Positions 1-6,237 of a DNA stretch of 6,455 nucleotides are shown here, piece after piece. How positions within the stretch are numbered: position 1 is the stretch's first letter; every line of letters begins with the position of its first letter. A model generated the notes under the pieces. It searched no databases. It was not told the origin of the DNA and saw nothing but the letters and a program-made list of their open reading frames with translations. Made by a program: the position numbers and the translations under genes. Where the stretch lies: positions 1-6,455 of the forward strand of contig JAGXRU010000169.1 of assembly GCA_018335765.1 (NCBI GenBank), given 5' to 3'. This DNA is from Alkaliphilus sp. GTDB lineage: Bacteria; Bacillota; Clostridia; Peptostreptococcales; Thermotaleaceae.

Positions 1-891
1 TTTTCCATTCATTCCTAATTTGGCAGTTGCCCCGCCTGCTACTATCACTACATTATCATAGGTGCCTGACTGCACCAAAGCCGCCGCTTCAATTAAAGCA
101 TGTATCGGAGCCGCACAAAAGCTTCTTGTATCTGATCCAGTCGCATTATTGGCTCCAACAGCTTCAGCAATTGCCTTTGCAAAGTTTCCGCCGCCTCTTT
201 GATTCATATCTCCGCATGCCTCTTCAGAACATTCAATTACATAATCAATGTCTTCAACATTTATCTTGTTTTTATCTAATAAATGCTTAAAAGCCAAAGT
301 TCCTGAAGCTTTAGCCACTAAATTCTCAAAAATAACATGAGCATTAAGGTTCACATCAATATCATGCGCTCTCTTTACGCAGCCCACAATTTTGGTGTCA
401 TTATATAAAGCTTCTGCGTGTTGTTCCTTAATATATTTTTCAATATCAGCTAAATCTTCTCCTTCTTTTAACTTAGCAATATCATTTTTGAAAAGAGGAT
501 GGTTCTGTATTTTCACCTTAACCTTATCCGTAAAATTTTTATCAAGTTTTACTAAGTCAAAGGCATCAGATATTTTCAACAAAGCTATAAACTCATCCTG
601 AGGCATTATTTCACCGTATTTACCAAATCGATCTGCCCCTGGCACATCCTTATCAAACCATGGCATTTCGTAATTTCTTAAGTCTTCAGGTGTAAGATTG
701 CCTATATATACTTGATTTGGAGCATAATTTATAACTTGATCATAACTTCTGATATGTGCAGGTACTTTTTTCAAATACTCTGAATTAGGATTCGTGATTT
801 TTTCCATTGTTTGCGTTGTACCATTGTGCAAAATCATATCTGGGGTATATACCAGTACATAACCAGAGCCTTTTACTACTGCATAGCTCAT
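1..891 (-). CDS. grdC: Glycine reductase protein C, beta subunit GrdC (partial, C-terminus outside window)
   Basis: The first 297 codons are present, out of the roughly 510 usual for GrdC; the frame is open to the window edge. The N-terminus GSGYVLVYTPDMILHNGTTQT and PNQVYIGNLTPEDL match GrdC. The protein is distantly related to the thiolase/FabH (3-oxoacyl-ACP synthase III) fold, and Cys259 in TRSFCAAPIHALIEAA sits where a FabH-type catalytic cysteine might be, which is inference. With GrdD it forms protein C, which takes the carboxymethyl group from GrdA's selenocysteine and, with phosphate, yields acetyl phosphate for ATP synthesis. The start ATG 891 is preceded by GGAGGTG (907-901). It lies 149 bases after grdB, and grdD would be expected just beyond the left edge. 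Confidence 0.95.
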   Translation of the reverse strand, partial: MSYAVVKGSGYVLVYTPDMILHNGTTQTMEKITNPNSEYLKKVPAHIRSYDQVINYAPNQVYIGNLTPEDLRNYEMPWFDKDVPGADRFGKYGEIMPQDEFIALLKISDAFDLVKLDKNFTDKVKVKIQNHPLFKNDIAKLKEGEDLADIEKYIKEQHAEALYNDTKIVGCVKRAHDIDVNLNAHVIFENLVAKASGTLAFKHLLDKNKINVEDIDYVIECSEEACGDMNQRGGGNFAKAIAEAVGANNATGSDTRSFCAAPIHALIEAAALVQSGTYDNVVIVAGGATAKLGMNGK

Positions 892-956
892 AACACCCTT
901 CACCTCCATATTTTTTCATTGGTTTATTCTACAAGTTTTCTTTATAATACAGTTTA

Positions 957-988
957 ATAAATGGGTGATGAGATCATCACCCATTTAT
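957..988 (-). repeat. Perfect 14-bp hairpin between grdB and grdC
   Basis: ATAAATGGGTGATG (957-970) and CATCACCCATTTAT (975-988) are perfect inverted arms around a 4-base loop (971-974). The stem would be stable, but no T tract follows it in the direction of transcription (TAAACTG comes next). It is therefore more likely an mRNA processing or stability element, or a partial attenuator, than a full terminator. Its place inside an operon, after the genes for proteins A and B and before those for protein C, suggests a role in setting the ratio of subunits, which is inference. Confidence 0.75.
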
Positions 989-990
989 AG

Positions 991-1020
991 AGTCAGTGCT
1001 TGTCAAGGTATGCGCTGACT
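991..1020 (-). repeat. Second imperfect inverted repeat between grdB and grdC
   Basis: AGTCAGTGC (991-999) and GCGCTGACT (1012-1020) form a 9-base inverted repeat with a 12-base loop. It lies 20 bases after the grdB stop and two bases from the 14-bp hairpin. In the minus-strand RNA it has one C-A mismatch, while on the plus strand the same position is a G-U pair. Together the two hairpins fill most of the intergenic gap. Confidence 0.5.
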
Positions 1021-1040
1021 ACAAACAGTCTTAATAGTTA

Positions 1041-2351
1041 TTAGTCTTCAAATACAGTTTGACCTTCAACTTCGGTTTCCAATGCCTTTAATGCTTTTAC
1101 TACTAATTTTCTTCTGACTTTTTTCTCCTCGACTGGATCCAGAGCTGGATTGCCAAGTGGGTGAGGAATTGCTATTGCCGGTACTATCCTGTTAGCTCCA
1201 ACAGTTAGGGAAATTGGAACCACTGTACAGATATGGACAACAGGTATGCCTGCTCTCTCTATCTCTTTCACCATCGTTGCACCGCAACGAGTACAGGTGC
1301 CTCAGGTGGAGGTTAGTATAACTGCATCCACACCATCAGTTACTAATTCTTTTGCAAATTTTGCAGCAAAACCTTTTGAATTTCCAACAGAAGTACCATT
1401 ACCTGTTGTAGTATAAAAATATCTATGCAGTTCTCCTATGACGCCTTCTTTTTCCAAATCTCTTAATACGTCCACAGGAAGTACTCTATCGGAGTCATCA
1501 TTTGCATAAACAGGATCATATCCACCATGTGCAGTTTCATGAGTTTCCACTGTTAGATCATTATAACCTGCTATATCATATTTCCCATACTTAGAAGCAC
1601 TGGAAGATTCAATATGATCCGGATTACCCTTAGGAACGATACCACCAGAAGTAACCAATGCAACTTTAGCCTTAGAAATATCCTTAATTGCTGAATTTGG
1701 AGCAACATTGTCAAAATATGGCATCGCATATTCGGTAACAAATTCTTCGCCCTTCAGCTTATTTATCAACATATCTACAGCTCTTTTTGAACCTCTTTCT
1801 TCTCTGAAAATGTTCTTTCTTATTCCTCTTGGAATATATCCTTCCACTGAAGGAGCTCCAATTTCTTCTCCTTTGGCTAACTTAAGAGCAAATTTTGCCA
1901 ATGCCGGAGCCGCAGTTTTCATGCCTGCAGCTGAGTTTCCAGTTTCTACAATGTACAATTCCTTCTTGTACATATCCGCACCTGGATTCTCAATATACAT
2001 AGCTGTAACTACAGGAATATTTAAGGTATCCTTTACCTCTTTACATATTGTTCCACAAGCAACCCCATATCTACCAGCATTAAACGCCGGACCAGCTATG
2101 AATAAATCTGGATTATACTTCTTAATCATTTCCAATATTTCAGTTTTAGCTTCTTCAACATTTTCGTTGAAATATGAGTCTCCACAAATTATTGTGGCAA
2201 CTATCTCAGCTTCTCCTTTAAATTGTGCATTTAAAGCAGCTCCCGGTCCAACTACACCTTCACGACTTTCGGCTCTTACATCTGCCTTTTCTTCTCCGCC
2301 AATACCTGCAAAGAACTGGTTGATATAATGAACAATTCTAATCTTGTTCAT
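1041..2351 (-). CDS. grdB: Glycine reductase protein B selenoprotein subunit (Sec350 encoded by UGA)
   Basis: This is the glycine-specific selenoprotein subunit of protein B, 436 residues when the TGA at 1304-1302 is read through as selenocysteine, matching the family's full length. The N-terminus MNKIRIVHYINQFFAGIGGEE is characteristic of GrdB. Sec350 lies in ILTSTUGTCTRCGATM, forming U-x-x-C-x-x-C with Cys353 and Cys356. The remaining 80 residues continue in frame with conserved-looking sequence (IPVVHICTVVPISLTVGANR) to TAA at 1041. The Sec selenolate attacks glycine held on the pyruvoyl group of GrdE, releasing ammonia and passing the carboxymethyl group to GrdA. The start ATG 2351 has a G-rich ribosome site (GAGAGGGGGG) just upstream. 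ORF callers stop at residue 349. It is followed by a 149-base gap before grdC. Confidence 0.97.
1269..1304 (-). other. Selenocysteine UGA of grdB and bacterial SECIS hairpin
   Basis: The TGA at 1304-1302 encodes Sec350. Eleven bases after it a perfect stem forms between TCGTTGC (1290-1284) and GCAACGA (1280-1274), with a tip loop GGT (1283-1281). An outer helix pairs CACC (1299-1296) with GGTG (1272-1269) across an asymmetric internal loop. The first loop G is 18 bases after the UGA. A short stem with a G-bearing tip at this distance fits what is known of bacterial SelB-binding SECIS elements. The hairpin must also encode GTCTRCGATMV, so part of its conservation could come from the protein. 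Confidence 0.8.
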
Positions 2352-2392
2352 AGTTCCCCCCCTCTCTATTTTTTTTTATAATGGGTAATGTT

Positions 2393-2863
2393 TTAGTATT
2401 TACAGAATTGTTCTCTAATAGATGACATTTCAGAAATGATCGAGTCAACATCAAGCACCATCTCCATCATACCAATTTGTTCATCATAAATATCAGCTTC
2501 AACAGCTTCTTTGAATTCTGGTTCTACCACATGATAAACTCTGAGTCCTAACTGGACTCCTGCCAAGGATCCTGCATACGTAGGGTCACCGTTTGTTACT
2601 GTTTCAGCAGCTAAGCCGGCAGCTTCTGCTTCGGCAGCTCCTAGAAGTACGATTATATTATCAGCACCGAACTTCTCAGTCATATTCTTAACCCTATTTT
2701 GATTTTCCAGGTCCATAGCTCCTGCCGCTGTTCAGACGAAGCATTCTGTAGCAGAGAAAACCACTTCTGCTCCAGTTGTCTTTAAGCACTCTTCTATGGC
2801 AGGACCTGGTATACCATCTCTATCGCCAATTATGATGACTTTTTTGCCGTCAAACATACTCAT
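2393..2863 (-). CDS. grdA: Glycine reductase selenoprotein A (Sec44 encoded by UGA)
   Basis: This is the small, shared redox selenoprotein of glycine reductase, 156 residues when the in-frame TGA at 2734-2732 is read as selenocysteine. The N-terminus [20 protein letters not shown] leads to TECFVU, giving the Cys41-x-x-Sec44 pair, then [11 protein letters not shown], all diagnostic of GrdA. The Sec selenolate accepts the carboxymethyl group from protein B and delivers it to protein C. The resulting Cys-Sec bridge is reduced by the TrxA/TrxB pair encoded upstream. The start is ATG 2863, nine bases after GAGAGG; the ATGs at 2872 and 2857 are badly spaced. The C-terminus EQFCKY carries an extra Cys154, where I recall Gly in related sequences. 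ORF callers see only the last 107 residues because they stop at the TGA. It ends in TAA, and grdB begins 41 bases later. Confidence 0.97.
2708..2734 (-). other. Selenocysteine UGA of grdA and candidate SECIS hairpin
   Basis: The TGA at 2734-2732 encodes Sec44. Downstream, CAGG (2724-2721) can pair with CCTG (2711-2708) around the 9-base loop AGCTATGGA, which contains a GG. The position, about 8 bases after the UGA, suits a bacterial SECIS element. The stem is short, so the Sec codon is certain from the protein family but the exact hairpin is tentative. Confidence 0.6.
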
Positions 2864-2872
2864 GGTTACCAT

Positions 2873-2878
2873 CCTCTC
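2873..2878 (-). promoter_or_regulatory. Ribosome binding site of grdA
   Basis: GAGAGG (2878-2873) touches the in-frame ATG at 2872 but lies nine bases before ATG 2863. It therefore selects 2863, which also gives the family-like N-terminus MSMFDGKK. Confidence 0.65.
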
Positions 2879-2909
2879 TTTTAAATGTATTTTTGATAAA
2901 TTATATTTC

Positions 2910-4196
2910 TTAGAAGCTTGTTGCTGACATTTTATTGAAGCCTAGCTCATTCGTTGCACCTGTAATAACCTGAATTTCAGCTTCTATACTTCCATCAGGT
3001 CTTAAGCTTCCATCAAATCCGCCAGCAATTTTATCTGTATAATTTAACATACCTATTATTTTTTTCATAGGAGGCAGTAAAATTACTTCGTTTGCATTTC
3101 CGCCTGTTACAACAGCATCAGCCTTAGCGTCTGCATCTGCTAAAGATTGAGAAGCTCCATCTCTTCCTGCGTATTCATCAGTGACAATAACGGTTTTAAT
3201 GCCAAGATTTTCAATTTTTTTACAGTTCATTATCAGGTCTGTATCCGGATTCCCAAATCCTTCTTGAGAGACAATTGCTCCATCTAACCCTAGAAACTTA
3301 CAGAGTTTCGCTGTCCAATCAGAGGATCTTTCCTTGTCAGCAAGATATACATTCTCATTGGTGATTATTACTCCCACGAAATTGATATCCTTGCCATGTC
3401 TTGCGAACAAATCATGAATAATAGGATTGTTTTGATGATGGTAAGTTGTGTTTTTATCACAAGCAGAAACACAATTACCGCTTAGTATTGCTCCATCAAA
3501 AACTTCTGTTGGGTACAGAATAGTTGGAACTATTTTCTTGGCATCTACACCATACACATAAGTGTCATGAAGTAGTCCCTGAGTTTGAAGCATATAAACA
3601 TATCCAACCTTCGGTAGGTTAGGATACTCTAGGATACTTTCTAACAATGGCTTTGTTTCATAAATTTCAACTTCATCCGGCAAAACATCTAAGCCTGCCT
3701 TAGCAATAAAATTTGCAGCTTTAAAGCCCGCCATTCTTGCCGCTGCCTCGTACTCGTGTTGTTTTAACCCTTCAATTGGCTCAATAACAAAGCATACATT
3801 CAATGTTTTTGAAAATGGTGTGAATTCTGCTCCAGGACCAGACATATCAATAATACCTTCCTGAAAACCAACAATTTTTCCGCAGGTTACTACGGCGACA
3901 CCACTTAAAACATGTGTACGACCTGTTCCCACAGTAGTAACCTTATTCATTACACCGGGGAATATTCCTCCCTGACCATCGACCTTGACCCTTGGCTCAA
4001 TAACATCTTTAACTGGAGTTATTCTTGTTTCTTCACCAGGTTTTGCAAGATCAACTTTAACGCTTTTAATGTGCTCATCTTCCAATATCATGTTTACTAA
4101 CTCTTGTTCGTTTACATACAGCGTTCCTTTTTCAACCTTTGTAGTATCGGCAAATTGAACGTCTGTAATTTTGATTCTTCCTAATTCTAGGCGCAC
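2910..4196 (-). CDS. grdE: Glycine reductase protein B, GrdE proprotein (pyruvoyl-forming)
   Basis: This encodes the 428-residue precursor of the two smaller subunits of substrate-specific protein B, full length for GrdE. The processing motif [12 protein letters not shown] is at residues 240-251. In Clostridium sticklandii GrdE the chain is cut before Cys242, which becomes an N-terminal pyruvoyl group, and the Cys here also counts to 242. Cleavage would give an N-terminal fragment of about 241 residues and a pyruvoyl fragment of about 187. The pyruvoyl group binds glycine as a Schiff base so the Sec of GrdB can act on it. The start is GTG 4196 (protein [10 protein letters not shown]), supported by GGAGGTG (4210-4204) and by the conserved family N-terminus. 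It lies between trxA and grdA (46-base gap) and ends in TAA. The glycine-specific identity is inferred from the GrdA/GrdB context, because sarcosine and betaine paralogues exist. Confidence 0.96.
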   Translation of the reverse strand: MRLELGRIKITDVQFADTTKVEKGTLYVNEQELVNMILEDEHIKSVKVDLAKPGEETRITPVKDVIEPRVKVDGQGGIFPGVMNKVTTVGTGRTHVLSGVAVVTCGKIVGFQEGIIDMSGPGAEFTPFSKTLNVCFVIEPIEGLKQHEYEAAARMAGFKAANFIAKAGLDVLPDEVEIYETKPLLESILEYPNLPKVGYVYMLQTQGLLHDTYVYGVDAKKIVPTILYPTEVFDGAILSGNCVSACDKNTTYHHQNNPIIHDLFARHGKDINFVGVIITNENVYLADKERSSDWTAKLCKFLGLDGAIVSQEGFGNPDTDLIMNCKKIENLGIKTVIVTDEYAGRDGASQSLADADAKADAVVTGGNANEVILLPPMKKIIGMLNYTDKIAGGFDGSLRPDGSIEAEIQVITGATNELGFNKMSATSF

Positions 4197-4203
4197 AAAT
4201 ATT

Positions 4204-4210
4204 CACCTCC
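4204..4210 (-). promoter_or_regulatory. Ribosome binding site supporting the GTG start of grdE
   Basis: GGAGGTG (4210-4204), with 9 bases between its GGAGG core and GTG 4196, supports the non-ATG start. No nearby in-frame ATG has comparable support. Confidence 0.8.
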
Positions 4211-4265
4211 CTTATTATTTATAACCCTCCAACACCGTTGTTATACACAATGATGTGGTGAATTA

Positions 4266-4583
4266 TCATACATGTTTCTTAATCATTTCTTCAATGCCTG
4301 CTCTATTCGCATTGTCCTTTGTAACTTCTTCAATTTTCTCTCCATCTAAGTAAAGCAATATTGTAGGAAGACCTAGTACTTTTTGCGAAATTGCAAGTCT
4401 TCTAGCTTGAGTTGTATTTAGCTTAACAAACTTGATCTTATCTCCATATTGCTCTTCTAAAGCTTCCACATCCGGCATTAAAGCTTTGCATGGTTCGCAT
4501 CCATCACTCCAGAAATCCACAAGCACATATCCTTTGGCTTCAAGAACCTCAGATTGGAATGTATCCTTATCCACTGCTAACAT
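4266..4583 (-). CDS. trxA: Thioredoxin with atypical GCEPC active site
   Basis: This is a small cytosolic disulfide reductase of 105 residues with a complete thioredoxin fold. It has the buried Asp23 in [12 protein letters not shown], active-site Cys29 and Cys32, and the cis-proline loop GLPT (Pro73). The usual WCGPC is replaced by GCEPC, a change known from the thioredoxins encoded in glycine reductase operons. It is expected to carry electrons from TrxB to selenoprotein GrdA. The start is ATG 4583, preceded by AGGAGGTG with an 8-base gap. A GTG at 4592 lies inside that ribosome site and cannot be the start. The stop is TGA directly followed by in-frame TAA, a tandem stop in an operon where UGA elsewhere encodes selenocysteine. 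grdE begins 69 bases downstream. Confidence 0.95.
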   Translation of the reverse strand: MLAVDKDTFQSEVLEAKGYVLVDFWSDGCEPCKALMPDVEALEEQYGDKIKFVKLNTTQARRLAISQKVLGLPTILLYLDGEKIEEVTKDNANRAGIEEMIKKHV

Positions 4584-4589
4584 TTTTTT

Positions 4590-4598
4590 CACCTCCTT
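4590..4598 (-). promoter_or_regulatory. Ribosome binding site of trxA
   Basis: AAGGAGGTG (4598-4590) is a near-perfect Shine-Dalgarno site, 8 bases after its GGAGG core to the ATG at 4583. It decides the start, because the upstream in-frame GTG at 4592-4590 forms part of this site. Confidence 0.85.
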
Positions 4599-4610
4599 AT
4601 AATAAAGCTC

Positions 4611-5555
4611 TTATTCTTCAAAATGGTTTTCTATATACTTTTCAGCTTGAACTGCTGCTATTGCACCATCAGCAACTGCTGTTACCACTTGTCTTAATGA
4701 TTTTACACGAATATCGCCTGCAGCAAATACACCTAAAATATTTGTTTTCATATCGTCATCAGTAATTATATAACCTTTATCCATATTTATCTTTCCCTCA
4801 TATATTTTGCTAAGAGGATCATATCCTACAAAAGGAAAAATTCCAAAGGTTCCGTCTTCTTCTGCTGCATGGTGTTCATGGGTTTGTCCGGTTTTAATAT
4901 TCTTAAATACGATAGATTCGACCACACCATCACCCTTGATTTCTACTACTTGCGAATCCCATAAAAACTCCATCTTAGGATTTTTAAAGGCTTTCTCTTG
5001 TATAGATTTAGCAGCTCTCAATTCATCACGCCTATGGACAACAGTTACCTTTCTTGCAAACTTTGTAAGATATATTGCTTCTTCCACTGCTGAATCTCCA
5101 CCGCCAATTACAAACACTTCCAAATCCGTGAAGAAATCCGCATCACATGTCGCACAGTAGGATACCCCTTTGCCCGTAAGGTCATCTTCTCCAGGACAGC
5201 CTATTTTCTTAGGAGTAGCACCATTGGCTATTATTACTGATTTTGCTCTGTAAATTCCTTTCTCACCTTTTATGATCTTAATCTTGTCGCTAAAATCAAC
5301 TTCCACCACATTATCTTTCTTTCTTTCAGCACCAAACTCTTCTGCCTGTTCTACCATTCGTGCGGTTATGCTTGGACCTGTAGCATTTGAAATTGATCCA
5401 GGATAATTCGCAACCTCATTAGTAGTTGAAATTTGCCCACCCACTTTATTTTTCTCTAATACCAAGGTTTTCATTTTTGCTCTGGCTGCATATAGCCCAG
5501 CAGCTAACCCTGCAGGACCAGCTCCTATAATTACTACATCATAAAAATTTTCCAT
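4611..5555 (-). CDS. trxB: Thioredoxin reductase (NADPH), grd-associated
   Basis: This is an FAD- and NADPH-dependent flavoenzyme of 314 residues, the normal length for low-molecular-weight bacterial thioredoxin reductase. Visible motifs are the FAD dinucleotide fold GAGPAG (11-16), the redox-active CATC (134-137), the NADPH fold GGGDSA (151-156), the HRR phosphate-binding signature (174-176), and the C-terminal FAD motif FAAGD (277-281) followed by RQVVTAVADGA. The start is placed at the ATG at 5555 because GAGGAGG (5567-5561) lies five bases before it. An upstream in-frame ATG would add 12 residues that do not look like the family and lacks a ribosome site. It lies between grdX and trxA (27-base gap), so its job here is to reduce TrxA, which in turn re-reduces the Cys-Sec pair of GrdA. 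It ends in TAA. Confidence 0.96.
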   Translation of the reverse strand: MENFYDVVIIGAGPAGLAAGLYAARAKMKTLVLEKNKVGGQISTTNEVANYPGSISNATGPSITARMVEQAEEFGAERKKDNVVEVDFSDKIKIIKGEKGIYRAKSVIIANGATPKKIGCPGEDDLTGKGVSYCATCDADFFTDLEVFVIGGGDSAVEEAIYLTKFARKVTVVHRRDELRAAKSIQEKAFKNPKMEFLWDSQVVEIKGDGVVESIVFKNIKTGQTHEHHAAEEDGTFGIFPFVGYDPLSKIYEGKINMDKGYIITDDDMKTNILGVFAAGDIRVKSLRQVVTAVADGAIAAVQAEKYIENHFEE

Positions 5556-5615
5556 ATTAACCTCCTCATTATAAGATAGTATTGACATCATACCCTCTGC
5601 ACTTTAATAAAAACA

Positions 5616-6014
5616 TCATTTATCAAATTGATCCATACTCTCAACAGCATTTTGTATTAAGTAAAAATCAATTAATTGGAAATCTTGCGAAAGTTTCTCT
5701 GTCCAATTTGGACTCTTCTTATTCTCTATGAATTTTTTCGCTGTAAGTATGCTTTCCTCCATAATTAACACTGATTTGTAATCCAAATTTCTTTTTTCTT
5801 GTGTTACAGCCACTGTTTTATAGGGAGTTTCATTTGGCTTTACACTTCCTGAAAGAGGGTGCGTCAATAAATGGTGTCCTTGGTGAATTTTATCCCTAGC
5901 AATTAACAGGACATCAAGGTAAGTATACGCATCCGAATAAATTATATCCATACCTTCATAATATTTTTCGTTAACCATCGGATTATTTGAAACTAGCGTT
6001 TTTTTCAAGATCAT
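5616..6014 (-). CDS. grdX: GrdX family protein
   Basis: This is the first gene of the operon, encoding about 132 residues. It matches GrdX, a small protein of unknown function found almost only at the head of glycine, sarcosine or betaine reductase operons. The recognisable part is the N-terminal TLVSNNPMV segment followed by an acidic, Tyr-rich stretch (KYYEGMDIIYSDAYTYLDVLL). There is no signal peptide or clear membrane segment, so it is probably cytosolic. The start is uncertain: GTG at 6017, ATG at 6014 and TTG at 6008 are all in frame. The only Shine-Dalgarno-like sequence, GGGGTGAT (6020-6013), is too close to the first two and best spaced for TTG, which would give a protein beginning MKKTLVSNNP. 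The stop is TGA, followed three codons later by an in-frame TAA. trxB starts 60 bases downstream. Identification rests on both context and sequence. Confidence 0.85.
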   Translation of the reverse strand: MILKKTLVSNNPMVNEKYYEGMDIIYSDAYTYLDVLLIARDKIHQGHHLLTHPLSGSVKPNETPYKTVAVTQEKRNLDYKSVLIMEESILTAKKFIENKKSPNWTEKLSQDFQLIDFYLIQNAVESMDQFDK

Positions 6015-6030
6015 CACCCCAAATCTTTTA

Positions 6031-6051
6031 GTTTTCCCAATTAGGGAAAAC
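6031..6051 (-). repeat. GTTTTCCC inverted repeat just before grdX
   Basis: GTTTTCCC (6031-6038) and GGGAAAAC (6044-6051) form a perfect 8-pair stem with a 5-base loop. It ends about 10 bases before the G-rich ribosome-binding region of grdX. No T tract follows on the minus strand, so it is not a standard terminator. It might influence translation or stability of the read-through transcript, or be an operator. Confidence 0.55.
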
Positions 6052-6067
6052 GTTATATGTAGTTATA

Positions 6068-6090
6068 AATACTTATGCAATTTAAGTATT
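6068..6090 (-). repeat. AT-rich inverted repeat in the grdX leader
   Basis: AATACTTA (6068-6075) and TAAGTATT (6083-6090) are perfect 8-base inverted arms around a 7-base spacer. The repeat lies just downstream of the riboswitch terminator. It could be a weak RNA hairpin or a protein-binding palindrome in the DNA. No function can be read from it. Confidence 0.5.
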
Positions 6091-6097
6091 AGAAACC

Positions 6098-6132
6098 AAA
6101 AAGAAGTATAACAACTACAGTTGCCATACTTC
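6098..6132 (-). terminator. Riboswitch-controlled intrinsic terminator
   Basis: On the minus strand a 13-pair stem (6132-6120 with 6115-6103, two G-U wobbles) closes a TGTA loop and is followed directly by TTTTT (6102-6098). This is a textbook rho-independent terminator, placed immediately after aptamer 2 and about 85 bases before grdX. Its 5' arm starts inside the 3' strand of aptamer 2 P1, so the terminator and the closed aptamer compete. It is inferred to stop transcription when glycine is low. Confidence 0.92.
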
Positions 6133-6229
6133 CCTGTCTAAAACCTGAGAGTTTCTTCTATAATATATATATGAATTATATAATTTATAGAATTGCCCCT
6201 TCGGTGCTTACTTAAAAGCTTTCCAGAGA
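6131..6229 (-). promoter_or_regulatory. Glycine riboswitch aptamer 2
   Basis: This is the second aptamer. P1 can form between TCTCT (6229-6225) and AGGGA (6135-6131), and its last two bases are also the first two bases of the terminator stem. The core shows ACCGAAGGGGCAA (6205-6193) and CTCTCAGG (6151-6144), then AGACAG. The peripheral helix is made only of weak sequence: TTCTATAA (6192-6185) pairs with TTATAGAA (6163-6156) around an A/T-only region. The sharing of bases between P1 and the terminator suggests how glycine occupancy could be passed to transcription. Confidence 0.92.
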
Positions 6230-6237
6230 TTCTGTCT

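Noticed and set aside
27..601. Plus-strand open frames opposite grdC (27-290 and 392-601)
   Set aside because: They lie inside the antisense of a continuous GrdC frame with family-specific sequence and show no protein-like composition.
957..988. The 14-bp hairpin as an intrinsic terminator ending the operon
   Set aside because: No T tract follows on either strand, and grdC, a partner gene of the same pathway, continues on the same strand with its own ribosome site.
984..1006. A separate grdC promoter: TTGACA (1006-1001) with TATAAA (989-984) on the minus strand
   Set aside because: The spacing is only 11 bases, far too short for sigma-A, and no good -10 lies at 16-18 bases.
1708..2328. A 206-codon plus-strand open frame opposite grdB
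   Set aside because: It is antisense to a clearly conserved selenoprotein gene, has no recognisable domain, and is open only because of the codon pattern of the true strand.
1302..2351. GrdB as a 349-residue truncated protein or pseudogene ending at TGA 1302, with a separate short gene at 1041-1274
   Set aside because: The frame continues with GrdB sequence straight after the TGA, the TGA is at the known Sec position, and a SECIS-like hairpin follows.
3912..4100. Plus-strand 62-codon frame opposite grdE
   Set aside because: It is antisense to conserved GrdE sequence and has no recognisable motif.
4197..4265. Short hairpins in the trxA-grdE gap (CACA/TGTG and AACA/TGTT)
   Set aside because: Only 4-bp stems with 4-base loops, not stronger than expected by chance in AT-rich spacer DNA.
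4490..5160. Plus-strand open frames opposite trxA and trxB, including 4490-4765 and 4807-5160
   Set aside because: They are shadows of well-conserved genes and have no supporting motif.
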